From positions 1,054,001 to 1,118,000 of the forward strand of contig OZ243045.1 of assembly GCA_965212125.1 (NCBI GenBank): a stretch of DNA of 64,000 nt, read 5' to 3'. The notes under the pieces are model-generated. The model ran no database searches. It saw nothing but the letters and a program-made list of their open reading frames with translations, and had not been told where the DNA came from. The position numbers and the translations under genes are program-made. Below, one piece after another: positions 12,648-22,323 of the stretch (the stretch's first letter is position 1; the number at the start of each line of letters is the position of its first letter). This stretch comes from CAYRJD01 sp965212125. Its GTDB lineage: Bacteria; Actinomycetota; Acidimicrobiia; Acidimicrobiales; Poriferisodalaceae.

Positions 12648-13879
12648 TACTCCTCCAGCGCCTTGAGTACGCCTGCGAAAATCCCAACCGCTTCGGCTAT
12701 TTCATCTGAGCTAACCGTCAGCGCTGGCGCCATGCGCACGGCGGTCGGGGTGATGCCGTTGATAACCAGTCCGGCTTTCAGACACGCCGCCGCGATCTCC
12801 GGGCCGGTTGCCGACACGGCGGTCGGGTCTAGCTCGGCCGCCAACAACAAGCCCATGCCACGCGTGCTGACTATCTGTGGCAATGCCTCTAGCGCGGCCG
12901 CCAGCTCAGCGCCACGGGCTTGCGCCAATGCCGGCGCATCAATCTCTTCCATTACACGCAGCACGGCTCGGCCGGCGGATGCGGCTAGCGGCTGACCGCC
13001 GAAAGTCGTGGCGTGATCGCCCGGCGCAAATGCGCCCGCAATCTCACGCTTCGCCCAGACCGCGCCGATGGGCATGCCGTTGCCAAGCGCCTTCGCCATC
13101 GTCACCACGTCGGGGCGAACGGCACCGTCGGCGGCGAAGTAATGCTGCCAGGCGAACCATTTGCCGGTGCGAGCAAATCCGGTCTGCACCTCATCCAAGA
13201 TCAGCAGCAGATCGCGCTCGTCGCAGATCTGGCGCACCTGCTGCAGATAGTCGTGATCGGCGACATTCACTCCGCCTTCACCCTGGCAAACCTCCAGCAG
13301 CACCGCCGCGCAAGACGGATCGAGCGCGTCGGTCAGGGCCTGCGTGTCGTTGTATGGCACGTGGCGGAAGCCGTCGGGCAGCGGCTGGAATATCTCGTGT
13401 TTTTCGGGCTGGCCGGTGGCGTGCAGGGTCGCCAGCGTGCGGCCGTGAAACGAACGCAGCGCGCTAACTACTACGTGGCGACCGTGCCCGCCGTATTTGC
13501 GGGCGAGCTTGATGGCGCACTCCAAAGATTCCGCTCCGCTGTTGCAGAAGAACACCTGGCCGCCGCCGCCTTGCAAGCGGTTGATGGTTTGCGCCAGCTC
13601 GGTTTGCGGTTCGGTCGCAAACAGGTTCGACACGTGCAGCAGCGTGTTGGCTTGCTCGCTTATGGCGGCCGCCACTGCAGGGTGGGCGTGGCCGAGCGAG
13701 GTCACCGCTAGCCCGGACAAAAAGTCCAGATAACTGCGGCCTTCGTTGTCGGTTAGGCGAGAGCCGCTGCCGCTGACGAACTGCACCGACGGTGGGCCGT
13801 AGGTGGGCATGAGCGGGCAGTGCTCCAGATCGGTGGGCGCGTGCATGGCGCCGGCGTGTGGTGCGGTGGTGGTTGGCAT
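12647..13879 (-). CDS. argD: Acetylornithine aminotransferase
   Basis: A 410-residue class III PLP-dependent aminotransferase that converts N-acetylglutamate semialdehyde to N-acetylornithine. It shows FCNSGAESLECAIKLAR near residue 100, the LILDEVQTGFARTGK segment, and the PLP lysine in VVTMAKALGNG. The start at 13879 follows argB by 14 nt with a weak purine-rich stretch (GAAAG) upstream. Confidence 0.95.
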   Translation of the reverse strand: MPTTTAPHAGAMHAPTDLEHCPLMPTYGPPSVQFVSGSGSRLTDNEGRSYLDFLSGLAVTSLGHAHPAVAAAISEQANTLLHVSNLFATEPQTELAQTINRLQGGGGQVFFCNSGAESLECAIKLARKYGGHGRHVVVSALRSFHGRTLATLHATGQPEKHEIFQPLPDGFRHVPYNDTQALTDALDPSCAAVLLEVCQGEGGVNVADHDYLQQVRQICDERDLLLILDEVQTGFARTGKWFAWQHYFAADGAVRPDVVTMAKALGNGMPIGAVWAKREIAGAFAPGDHATTFGGQPLAASAGRAVLRVMEEIDAPALAQARGAELAAALEALPQIVSTRGMGLLLAAELDPTAVSATGPEIAAACLKAGLVINGITPTAVRMAPALTVSSDEIAEAVGIFAGVLKALEE

Positions 13880-13893
13880 GGTTCGGTCTTTCT

Positions 13894-14844
13894 TTATTCG
13901 GGTTGGCTGGTGATCATCGTCCCGACTCCGTCGTCGGTAAACAATTCGATTAGCACTGCGTGTGGCACACGGCCGTCTAGCAAGTGGGCGCGGCCGACTC
14001 CGTTGTTGAGTGCTTCAACGCAGGCTTCAATCTTGGGGATCATTCCACCTTCAAGCTCACCCTTTGCGAGGCTCTGCGCAAGCTCCGGCGCGGTCGTTTC
14101 GGTGATGAGCGAGTCGGGATCGCTGAGGTCGGCATACAGGCCCGCCACGTCGGTGAGGTAAAGCAGCTTCTCCGCGGACATCGCAGCCGCAATCGCCGAT
14201 GCGGCGGTGTCGGCGTTGATGTTGTAGGCCTGACCGGATGTGTCCGATCCGATGGTGGAGACCACCGGAATCATCTCGGCTGCGGTCAAGTTCAAAAGCA
14301 GCGCGGGGTCGATCCCGACGATGTCGCCCACGAATCCCAGATCCGGGTCTCTTTGCACTGCGGTTATGAGGCGCGCATCGGCGCCGCTGACGCCGACCGC
14401 CTTGTAGCCGTGAACGTTGATGGCACGAACGATGCTGGGGTTGACCTTCCCGGCAAGCACCATTTGGGCGATCTCAAGGGTTTCTGCGTCGGTTACTCGC
14501 AGGCCGTTTTTGAACTCGGGCTGCTTGCCTAGGCGGTTCATCGCCTCCGCAATCTGTGGGGCTCCCCCATGCACCACCACCAGATGAACGCCCAGCGTCG
14601 CTAGCAGCGCAAGGTCGGTCGCCAAGACGTCGGTTAGCGCCGGGTCGGTCATGGCGCTGCCGCCAAGTTTGACCACGACCGTTGCGTCACGCCAACGGCG
14701 GATGTAGGGCTCGCTTTCGCTTGCCTGTTTGGCGGTCAGCACCTGGCTGAGCGCCTGGATCGGGTCGGCGATGGTGGAGGGACTAGTGGTGGGGCTAGCG
14801 GTGGCGGTGGTTCCGGTGGTGGTTCCGGCAGCGGCGGGGCTCAT
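13894..14844 (-). CDS. argB: Acetylglutamate kinase
   Basis: A 316-residue kinase that phosphorylates N-acetylglutamate, usually the arginine-inhibited step. The N-terminal KLGGSAM and VVVHGGAPQI motifs and the late GMIPKIEAC segment are characteristic. An alanine/threonine/serine-rich leader of about 35 residues precedes the core. The start is chosen at the ATG at 14844 because it overlaps the argC stop (ATGA); the longer frame to 14955 reads through argC. argJ, normally between argC and argB, is not present. Confidence 0.95.
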   Translation of the reverse strand: MSPAAAGTTTGTTATASPTTSPSTIADPIQALSQVLTAKQASESEPYIRRWRDATVVVKLGGSAMTDPALTDVLATDLALLATLGVHLVVVHGGAPQIAEAMNRLGKQPEFKNGLRVTDAETLEIAQMVLAGKVNPSIVRAINVHGYKAVGVSGADARLITAVQRDPDLGFVGDIVGIDPALLLNLTAAEMIPVVSTIGSDTSGQAYNINADTAASAIAAAMSAEKLLYLTDVAGLYADLSDPDSLITETTAPELAQSLAKGELEGGMIPKIEACVEALNNGVGRAHLLDGRVPHAVLIELFTDDGVGTMITSQPE

Positions 14845-15932
14845 GGCATTAGTCCGCAGGTCGGCAGGCCTTGCGTTTCGGGCAGACCCAGAGCCAGGTT
14901 GGCGTTTTGTATGGCATTGCCCGATGCGCCTTTCACCAGGTTGTCGATGGCGCACAGCACCACCAGCCAGCCGGTGCGTTCGTCTATGCGCGCGGTTAGG
15001 TGAGCCGTGTTGGCGCCCAGGGTTGCTTTGGTGTGGGGCGCGGCGTCGCTGACCACTACGAAGGGCTCGTTGACGTAGGCGTCGTGCAGCACGGCTAGCG
15101 CAGCTTGATCGGCTGACGCGGCCTGGCTAGCAAACGCAGCGGTGGGTCGGGCGTAGCAGGTCGCCAAAATGCCGCGCACCATCGGCGCAAGATGCGGAGT
15201 AAATAGCACTTGACAACCAAGCACCTGTTCGATCTCAGGCGTGTGGCGATGCCCGTCTAATCCGTAGGCGCTGAAATCTTCATCGACCGCCGCAAAGGTG
15301 GTGTTGGGTTTCGCCGCTCGGCCAGCACCGCTCACCCCCGATGCTGCGTCAATAATGATGCCGTCGGTTTCAACCAGGCCCGCCTTCACGAACGGCGCCA
15401 GCGCCAGCGCCGCCGCAGTCGGATAACAACCCGGCACCGCCACGGCCTTGGCGCCGCGTATCTCTTCACGGTGCAACTCGGGCAGCCCGTAAACAAACTC
15501 GCTCAGCAACTCCGGCTGCGCATGCTCGGTGCCATACCAACGGGGATACAGGCTGGCGTCTTTCAGTCGAAAATCGGACCCCAAGTCAACGATGCAGCCA
15601 ACCTGACCCATCAGATCTGCCACCACCGGCTGGCTCGCCATATGCGGCAAGCCCAAAAACACCACGTCAAGTTCCGCCAGCTTTGCGGGCTCATAGGACT
15701 GATAGGTCATGTCGCCATAGACCGACGCCAGGCTGGGATAAAGCTCCGCCACCGGCGTGCCGGCCTGAGAGTCGCCCGTTACGACCGCCAACTCAAGGTC
15801 TGCATGACCCGCCAACAGACGCATCAGCTCAGCCCCGGTGAAACCCGAAGCGCCTACCACGCCAGCTTTTAGCTTGGTTGCCTTAGCTGTGTTGCTGCTA
15901 GCCATGTCGTTGCTAGCCGTGTCCTTAGCCAT
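14841..15932 (-). CDS. argC: N-acetyl-gamma-glutamyl-phosphate reductase
   Basis: A 363-residue NADPH-dependent reductase of arginine synthesis. The N-terminal Rossmann motif is GASGFTGAEL and the catalytic cysteine lies in VPGCYPTAA. First gene of the minus-strand arg operon. The ATG at 15932 was chosen because TAACCT, a good -10, ends eight bases before it; a TTG at 15950 would overlap that hexamer. The first 20 residues (MAKDTASNDMASSN-like) are a small internal duplication. Confidence 0.95.
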   Translation of the reverse strand: MAKDTASNDMASSNTAKATKLKAGVVGASGFTGAELMRLLAGHADLELAVVTGDSQAGTPVAELYPSLASVYGDMTYQSYEPAKLAELDVVFLGLPHMASQPVVADLMGQVGCIVDLGSDFRLKDASLYPRWYGTEHAQPELLSEFVYGLPELHREEIRGAKAVAVPGCYPTAAALALAPFVKAGLVETDGIIIDAASGVSGAGRAAKPNTTFAAVDEDFSAYGLDGHRHTPEIEQVLGCQVLFTPHLAPMVRGILATCYARPTAAFASQAASADQAALAVLHDAYVNEPFVVVSDAAPHTKATLGANTAHLTARIDERTGWLVVLCAIDNLVKGASGNAIQNANLALGLPETQGLPTCGLMP

Positions 15933-15940
15933 AGGCGAGC

Positions 15941-15986
15941 AGGTTAGCAAGTATTCACCACAATGGCAACTTATTCACTGCATTGG
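15941..15986 (-). promoter_or_regulatory. argC promoter with candidate ArgR operator
   Basis: On the minus strand TTGCCA is followed after 17 nt by TAACCT (15946-15941), eight bases from the argC ATG. Two imperfect 20-bp direct repeats (15947-15966 and 15967-15986), each containing ATTCAC, lie over and upstream of this promoter. ATTCA/TGAAT is the half-site of ArgR boxes and paired boxes about 20-21 bp apart are typical. The palindromic partners are weak, so the operator is tentative, while the promoter is better supported. Confidence 0.45.
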
Positions 15987-16144
15987 TTAAATACGCAGGG
16001 CTAAAAGGGGCAGCACGCGCACCTCACCGCTAGGCTGGCGCGCTCCTTGGGCCAATGAAGTCCCGCCAATCCACGCCAGGCCTCTTTCCGAGGAGGCTGC
16101 GGAGGCCACATCTCTTGCGAGCGGGTCTCTTTAGAGCGGCATGG

Positions 16145-16195
16145 TTTGATCTAACGCTTTGACTTAGCGCCTTGACTTAGCACTTGACCTAAAGG
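16145..16195 (+). repeat. Four tandem 12-13-bp repeats upstream of gltB
   Basis: Units at 16145-16157, 16158-16170, 16171-16182 and 16183-16195 share the consensus YTTGAYYTARCGC. They end 23 nt before the gltB start. They could be multiple binding sites for a nitrogen regulator, or a by-product of the tandem duplication seen at many gene boundaries here. The rest of the argC-gltB gap (15987-16144) holds a GGCCTC/GAGGCC inverted repeat near 16078-16110 but no recognisable riboswitch. Confidence 0.75.
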
Positions 16196-16218
16196 AAGAA
16201 CCTTGCGGAGATCCAGCC

Positions 16219-19200
16219 GTGCATAGCAACAACTCCGGGCCGCCCCCGGCCGTTGGCTTGTACGACCCACGCTTTGAGCACGACTCATGCGGAGTTGGCT
16301 TTATCGCCGATCTGGCTGGACGCGCCTCGCACGACATAGTGCAAAAAGGCATGCAGTGCCTTTTGAACCTGGACCACCGCGGCGCCACAGGAGCCGAAGC
16401 CAACGTCGGCGACGGCGCGGGGGTCTTGCTGCAGCTGCCCGATGAGTTTTTCCGGACGGTCTGCGACTTCCCACTGCCGCCCGCCGGTCACTACGCAGCC
16501 GGCATTGCCTTCTTGCCGCGCGACAATCCAGATAACGCCGCCAGCGCCATAGCCGACCTCATCAAAAAAGAAAAGCTCTCCCTGCTGGGCTGGCGAGAGG
16601 TGCCCACAGATCCCCACTCGCTTGGCAGCTTCGCCACCAACCCGATGCCGGCTTTTCGCATGCTGTTTGTAGCTGGCGACACCGAGCAGGTGTCCGGGCT
16701 AGAGCTTGAGCGGCGCGTGTTCATTCTGCGCAAACGCATCGAGCATGAGATCGCCGATGACGTGTACTTCCCGTCGCTGTCAGGTCGCACCATCGTCTAC
16801 AAGGGGATGCTCACCTGCGAGCAGTTGCCGGAGTTTTTTACCGACCTGACCGACGAGCGCTTGACGTCGGCGATCGCGCTGGTGCATTCACGCTTCAGCA
16901 CCAACACCTTTCCGTCCTGGCAGCTAGCGCACCCCTATCGCACGCTGGCGCACAACGGCGAGATCAACACCGTGATCGGCAATCGCAACTGGCTGCATGC
17001 CCGCCAAGGGCGGCTGGCGAGCAGCGTTTTCGGCGACAGCTTGCAGAAGGCTTTTCCCATCGTGTCGGAGGGCGAGTCCGACTCCGCCACCTTTGACAAC
17101 GTGCTGGAGCTGCTGAACCTGAGCGGTCGCAGCTTGCCGCATGCGGTTTTGATGATGATCCCCGAGGCTTGGGAAAACCATCAGCAGATGGACGACGCGG
17201 TGCGGAACTTTTATCAGTTCAACGCGTGCTTGATGGAGCCGTGGGACGGCCCGGCTTCGATCGCCTTCACCGACGGCACCGTGGTGGGTGCGGTGCTTGA
17301 CCGCAACGGCTTGCGGCCATCGCGCTACTGGGTGACCGACGACGGGTTGGTGGTGATGGCTTCGGAGGTGGGCGTGCTTGACATTGACCCCGCCCGGATT
17401 GTCACCAAGGGTCGCCTGCAGCCCGGCCGGATGTTCTTGGTTGATACCTCTCAGGGGCGCATCGTTGAAGACCACGAAATCAAATCGGAGCTGGCCGCCC
17501 AGCACCCTTACGGCGACTGGCTGCACAAAGAGCTTGTGCATCTTGAAGACCTGCCGCCGCGGTTTTCGCTGACTCCGCAAGAGGGCAACGTGCTCAAAAA
17601 CCAGCGCATCTTCGGCTACACCACCGAAGAGTTGCGCTTGTTGCTGACGCCGATGGCGCGCACCGGCTACGAGCCGATTGGATCGATGGGCTCCGACACG
17701 CCCATAGCCGCTCTTTCGCAGCGCTCGCGGCTGCTATTTGATTATTTCAGCCAGCTTTTTGCGCAGGTCACGAACCCGCCGCTAGATGCCATTCGTGAAG
17801 AGCTGGTTACCTCCACCCGCTCAACGATCGGGCCGGAGGCAAACCTGCTGGAGCCGGACTCCGAATCGTGCCGACAAATCGTGCTGCCCTACCCGGTGTT
17901 GTCAAACGAAGACCTGGCGAAAATCCTGTACGTGAACGAAGACGGCGATAAGCCGCAGTTTGCAACCTTCGCGATTGACGGGCTTTACCCGGTGGCTGAG
18001 GGCGGCGCCGGGATGGCTGCGGCGCTGGCGGACATCTGCGAAAAGGTGAGCGCAGCGATTGAAGACGGCGCCAGCGTGATCGTGCTGTCGGATCGCTACG
18101 GCACCGCCGACCTTGCGCCGATTCCTTCGCTGTTGCTAGTGGCGGCCGTGCATCATCATCTGGTTCGCACCCTGAAGCGCACGCACGTTGGGCTGATCGT
18201 TGAGTGCGGCGATGCGCGCGAGGTTCATCACATTGCGCTGCTGATGGGCTACGGGGCGGCCGCGGTCAATCCGTACCTCGCCTTTGAGTCGATCGAAGAC
18301 ATGGTGAGCAGCGGTGCGATTCTTGATGTTGATTCACGCACGGCGAAACGCAACTACACAAAGGCCTGCTCAACGGGCGTGTTGAAAATCATGTCCAAGA
18401 TGGGCATCTCCACTGTCGCCAGCTACGTCGCCGCGCAAATCTTTGAAGCGATCGGCCTTAGCGGCGATGTGATCGATCAGTACTTCACGGGCACCACCTC
18501 CAAGCTCGGCGGCGTTGGCCTTGACACGCTGGCCGAAGAGGTGGCGATCAGGCATCGCTACGCCTATCTGTCTAACCCCACCGAAATATCGCATCGCCGG
18601 CTCTGGCTGGGTGGTGAATATCAGTGGCGGCGCGAGGGCGAGCATCATCTGTTTAACCCGCAGACCGTTTACAAGTTGCAGCATTCCACTCGGCAGGGCC
18701 GCTACGAAATTTTCAAGGAGTACACGAAGCTGGTTGATGACCAGTCCGAGCAGCTGGCGACCTTGCGTGGCCTGCTGGAATTTAAGGGTGCGGGCGATCC
18801 AGTCCCGATTGAAGAGGTCGAGCCGATCAGTGAAATCGTCAAGCGCTTCTCCACCGGCGCAATGAGCTACGGCTCTATCTCCGCGGAGGCGCACGAAACC
18901 TTGGCGATCGCCATGAATCGCATCGGCGGCAAGTCCAACACCGGCGAAGGCGGCGAAGACGCCAACCGGTTTGTGCCTGACGCCAACGGTGATCTGCGCC
19001 GCTCCGCCATAAAGCAGGTCGCTTCGGGTCGGTTCGGCGTTACCTCCGAATACCTGGTCAACGCAGATGACCTGCAGATCAAAATGGCGCAGGGAGCCAA
19101 GCCGGGCGAAGGCGGTCAGCTGCCCGGTCCGAAGGTGTGGCCTTGGATCGCTCGCACTCGGCATTCAACTCCGGGCGTCGGGCTCATCTCGCCGCCGCCG

Positions 19201-20772
19201 CATCACGACATCTATTCCATCGAAGACATCAAGCAACTCATTCACGACCTCAAAAACGCAAACCCCGCTGCCCGCGTGCATGTGAAGTTGGTGTCGGAGG
19301 TGGGCGTGGGCACCGTGGCGGCGGGCGTGTCGAAGGCGAAGTCAGACGTGGTGCTGATCTCCGGGCACGACGGCGGCACCGGGGCTTCGCCGCTCACTTC
19401 GCTCAAGCACGCTGGCGCACCCTGGGAGCTAGGCCTGGCCGAAACCCAACAAACGCTGCTGCTGAACGGGCTGCGCGATCGCATAGTCGTACAGGTTGAC
19501 GGGCAGCTCAAAACCGGGCGCGACGTGGTGATGGCGGCGCTGCTGGGAGCCGAAGAGTTTGGCTTTGCGACCGCCCCGCTGGTGGTTTCGGGCTGCATCA
19601 TGATGCGGGTCTGCCACCTGGACACGTGCCCGGTCGGCATCGCCACCCAAAACACCGAGCTGCGCAGCCGCTACACGGGCAAGCCGGAGTTTGTCGTCAA
19701 TTTCTTTGAGTTCATCGCCCAAGAGGTGCGCGAGCTGTTGGCGCAGTTGGGCTTTCGGACGCTGAGCGAAGCGATCGGTCGGGTTGATCGCCTGGACGTG
19801 AATCGCGCAATCAGCCATTGGAAAGCCGACGGGCTGGATCTGACGCCGATTTTGGCGGTGCCGGAATCGCCCTGGCAACAAGACCGCTACTGCACCAAGT
19901 CGCAGGATCACGGCCTTGACAAAGCCTTGGACGTGGAATTGATCCGCCAGGCTGCGCCCGCGATTGAGCGGGGCGAGCCGGTGAGTATTTCCACGAACAT
20001 TCGCAATACCAATCGCACCGTCGGCACGCTGCTAGGCAACGCCGTTACCAAGGCTCACGGCGGGGCGGGGCTGCCCGATGACACTATTCAGATTGCGCTC
20101 AGCGGATCGGCTGGGCAGAGCTTTGGCGCTTTCGTGCCTGCCGGCATCACGCTGCGATTGATCGGCGACGCCAACGACTACGCCGGCAAAGGTCTGTCGG
20201 GCGGCAAGCTGGTATTGCGGCCGCCGGCTGAGTCGCACCCCGATTTTGTGGCGCAGACCAGCATCATCGCGGGCAACGTGGCGCTGTATGGCGCAACGGC
20301 CGGGCAGGCGTATTTCCGCGGCACCGTGGGCGAGCGATTTTGCGTGCGCAACTCTGGGGCTGTGGCGGTGGTTGAGGGCGTGGGCGATCACGCCTGCGAA
20401 TACATGACCGGCGGAACCGTCGTGGTGCTCGGTTCGACCGGGCGCAACTTTGCGGCGGGCATGTCGGGCGGAGCGGCGTTTATTTTTGACCCACACAAGC
20501 GGTTTTACAGCGGCCTCAACGGCGACATGGTTGACCTGGAAATGTCGATCGACGCCGCGGACGCTCAGATGTTGCGGAACCTTGTGCGTCGGCATCAAAG
20601 CGAGACAGGTTCTGATGTGGCTGAGAAGATTCTGTCGCGCTGGCATCAGCAGGTTCATCATTTTGTGAAGGTGATGCCGCAGGATTACAAGCGGGTGCTG
20701 AGTGCCGCAGCTCTGGCGGAAGAGCAGGGTGTGAATCCCGAGACTGCGATCATGGCGGCGGCTCATGGGTAA
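16219..20772 (+). CDS. gltB: Glutamate synthase (NADPH) large subunit
   Basis: A 1517-residue enzyme, normal length, which with GltD makes two glutamates from glutamine and 2-oxoglutarate. The class II glutamine amidotransferase nucleophile is Cys24 in HDSCGVGF after a 23-residue propeptide. The FMN/synthase domain follows, with the 3Fe-4S ligands in a CX5CX4C pattern (CIMMRVCHLDTC). The C-terminal GXGXG beta-helix domain is present. The GTG start has GGAG eight bases upstream. It is divergent from argC and followed 11 nt later by gltD, so the two subunits are co-expressed. Confidence 0.98.
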   Translation: MHSNNSGPPPAVGLYDPRFEHDSCGVGFIADLAGRASHDIVQKGMQCLLNLDHRGATGAEANVGDGAGVLLQLPDEFFRTVCDFPLPPAGHYAAGIAFLPRDNPDNAASAIADLIKKEKLSLLGWREVPTDPHSLGSFATNPMPAFRMLFVAGDTEQVSGLELERRVFILRKRIEHEIADDVYFPSLSGRTIVYKGMLTCEQLPEFFTDLTDERLTSAIALVHSRFSTNTFPSWQLAHPYRTLAHNGEINTVIGNRNWLHARQGRLASSVFGDSLQKAFPIVSEGESDSATFDNVLELLNLSGRSLPHAVLMMIPEAWENHQQMDDAVRNFYQFNACLMEPWDGPASIAFTDGTVVGAVLDRNGLRPSRYWVTDDGLVVMASEVGVLDIDPARIVTKGRLQPGRMFLVDTSQGRIVEDHEIKSELAAQHPYGDWLHKELVHLEDLPPRFSLTPQEGNVLKNQRIFGYTTEELRLLLTPMARTGYEPIGSMGSDTPIAALSQRSRLLFDYFSQLFAQVTNPPLDAIREELVTSTRSTIGPEANLLEPDSESCRQIVLPYPVLSNEDLAKILYVNEDGDKPQFATFAIDGLYPVAEGGAGMAAALADICEKVSAAIEDGASVIVLSDRYGTADLAPIPSLLLVAAVHHHLVRTLKRTHVGLIVECGDAREVHHIALLMGYGAAAVNPYLAFESIEDMVSSGAILDVDSRTAKRNYTKACSTGVLKIMSKMGISTVASYVAAQIFEAIGLSGDVIDQYFTGTTSKLGGVGLDTLAEEVAIRHRYAYLSNPTEISHRRLWLGGEYQWRREGEHHLFNPQTVYKLQHSTRQGRYEIFKEYTKLVDDQSEQLATLRGLLEFKGAGDPVPIEEVEPISEIVKRFSTGAMSYGSISAEAHETLAIAMNRIGGKSNTGEGGEDANRFVPDANGDLRRSAIKQVASGRFGVTSEYLVNADDLQIKMAQGAKPGEGGQLPGPKVWPWIARTRHSTPGVGLISPPPHHDIYSIEDIKQLIHDLKNANPAARVHVKLVSEVGVGTVAAGVSKAKSDVVLISGHDGGTGASPLTSLKHAGAPWELGLAETQQTLLLNGLRDRIVVQVDGQLKTGRDVVMAALLGAEEFGFATAPLVVSGCIMMRVCHLDTCPVGIATQNTELRSRYTGKPEFVVNFFEFIAQEVRELLAQLGFRTLSEAIGRVDRLDVNRAISHWKADGLDLTPILAVPESPWQQDRYCTKSQDHGLDKALDVELIRQAAPAIERGEPVSISTNIRNTNRTVGTLLGNAVTKAHGGAGLPDDTIQIALSGSAGQSFGAFVPAGITLRLIGDANDYAGKGLSGGKLVLRPPAESHPDFVAQTSIIAGNVALYGATAGQAYFRGTVGERFCVRNSGAVAVVEGVGDHACEYMTGGTVVVLGSTGRNFAAGMSGGAAFIFDPHKRFYSGLNGDMVDLEMSIDAADAQMLRNLVRRHQSETGSDVAEKILSRWHQQVHHFVKVMPQDYKRVLSAAALAEEQGVNPETAIMAAAHG

Positions 20773-20783
20773 GGCGATAGCTC

Positions 20784-22250
20784 ATGGGTGACGTGCGGGG
20801 CTTTTTAAAGCTCGGTCGGCGGCTGCCGAAACGACGCCCCGTGCCGGTTCGCATTAGCGACTGGCGAGAGGTGTATGAGCCGTTTGATTTCGGCGACCTG
20901 ACCAAGCAGGCCAGCCGCTGCATGGATTGCGGGGTGCCGTTTTGCAACGACGCTTGCCCGCTAGGAAACATCATCCCGGATTGGAACGATCTCGTCTATC
21001 GCAACAACTGGTTTGAGGCGATTGAGCGTCTGCATGCGACCAACAACTTCCCTGAGTTCACCGGTCGGCTTTGCCCCGCGCCTTGTGAGGGGGCGTGCGT
21101 GCTGGGCATCAATCAAGATCCGGTGACGATCAAACAGGTCGAAGCCGAGATCATTGACCATGCGTGGGAGCAGGGCTGGGTGGAGCCGCTGCCGCCAGCG
21201 GAGCTGACCGATCGGTCGGTGGCGGTTGTTGGTTCGGGGCCAGCCGGGCTGGCGGCCGCGCAACAGCTCACCCGTGCCGGTCACGCCGTGACCGTGTTTG
21301 AGCGGGCGGATCGCTTGGGCGGATTGCTGCGCTACGGCATTCCGGAGTTCAAGATGGAAAAGCGTCATCTTGATCGGCGGCTAGATCAAATGCGAGCCGA
21401 GGGCACGAACTTCGTAACCGAAGCCAACATCGGCGTTGATCGCTCGGCTGCGGAGATAGCCGCGCAGTTTGATGCGGTGGTCTTGGCGGGCGGGGCGACT
21501 CAGGCGCGCGATCTGCCGATTGAGGGGCGTGAGCTGGGCGGCGTTCATCAGGCGATGGAATATTTGCCGCTGTCTAATCGGGTGCAAGAGGGCGACATTG
21601 ACCCCGCCGCGGTGCCGATCTCCGCGGCCGACAAGCAGGTGGTCATCATCGGCGGCGGCGACACCGGGGCGGATTGCCTGGGGACGGCTCACCGCCAGGG
21701 TGCCGCCAAGGTGCATCAGTTTGAAATCTTGCCGCGCCCGCCCCAAGAGCGTGATCAGGAAAATCCTTGGCCGACCTATCCGATGGTTTATCGGGTGTCC
21801 TCCGCGCACGAGGAAGGCGGCGATCGGGTTTATTCGGTCAACACCGAGAAGTTTGTGGGCGACGATGCAGGCAACGTGACCGCCCTGCGAGCGCACAAGG
21901 TTGAGCTGACCGACGGCCAGTTTGAGAAGGTACCGGATTCTGATTTTGAGCTTGAGTGCGATCTGGTTTTGTTGGCGATGGGTTTCACCGGCCCGGAAGG
22001 ATCGGCGGCGGGCGGGTTGTTTGAGCAGCTCGGCGTTGAAACCGACGATCGCTCCAACGTCGCCAGAGATGACCAGTACCACACGAACGTTGATGGCGTT
22101 TGGGTGTGCGGAGATATGGGTCGCGGGCAGAGCCTGATCGTTTGGGCGATTGCCGAAGGCAGAGCCTGCGCGGCCGCAGTTGATGCGCAGCTAATGGGCT
22201 CCACCGCTCTGCCGCTGCCGATTCCCGCTAGCGCCCGACCGCTGGTTTAG
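20784..22250 (+). CDS. gltD: Glutamate synthase (NADPH) small subunit
   Basis: A 488-residue flavoprotein that passes NADPH electrons to GltB. The N-terminal cysteine cluster CMDCGVPFCNDACPLG supplies 4Fe-4S ligands, the FAD-binding motif is VVGSGPAGLAAA and the NADPH-binding motif is IGGGDTGADC. The length is standard. The ATG at 20784 lies in a short duplication: CTCATGGGT occurs both at the end of gltB and at this start. Confidence 0.97.
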   Translation: MGDVRGFLKLGRRLPKRRPVPVRISDWREVYEPFDFGDLTKQASRCMDCGVPFCNDACPLGNIIPDWNDLVYRNNWFEAIERLHATNNFPEFTGRLCPAPCEGACVLGINQDPVTIKQVEAEIIDHAWEQGWVEPLPPAELTDRSVAVVGSGPAGLAAAQQLTRAGHAVTVFERADRLGGLLRYGIPEFKMEKRHLDRRLDQMRAEGTNFVTEANIGVDRSAAEIAAQFDAVVLAGGATQARDLPIEGRELGGVHQAMEYLPLSNRVQEGDIDPAAVPISAADKQVVIIGGGDTGADCLGTAHRQGAAKVHQFEILPRPPQERDQENPWPTYPMVYRVSSAHEEGGDRVYSVNTEKFVGDDAGNVTALRAHKVELTDGQFEKVPDSDFELECDLVLLAMGFTGPEGSAAGGLFEQLGVETDDRSNVARDDQYHTNVDGVWVCGDMGRGQSLIVWAIAEGRACAAAVDAQLMGSTALPLPIPASARPLV

Positions 22251-22257
22251 CTGGCCG

Positions 22258-22323
22258 GCTGGGTTAGCCGACCGACCGAGCTGGGCTAGCCGACCGACCG
22301 GGCTGGGCTAGCCGGGCGGCGGG
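22258..22323. repeat. Three tandem 22-bp repeats between gltD and the glycosyltransferase gene
   Basis: Units at 22258-22279, 22280-22301 and 22302-22323 share the core GCTGGGCTAGCC followed by GACCGACC. The third unit contains the stop codon of the minus-strand glycosyltransferase gene. There is no T-run, so it is not an ordinary terminator, although the gltD and glycosyltransferase genes converge here. Confidence 0.85.

Noticed and set aside
15987..16218. A riboswitch or glutamine-type RNA upstream of gltB
   Set aside because: There is an inverted repeat and four direct repeats, but none of the conserved cores of known riboswitches.
22251..22323. CRISPR array
   Set aside because: The 22-bp units are directly adjacent with no spacers; they are simple tandem repeats.
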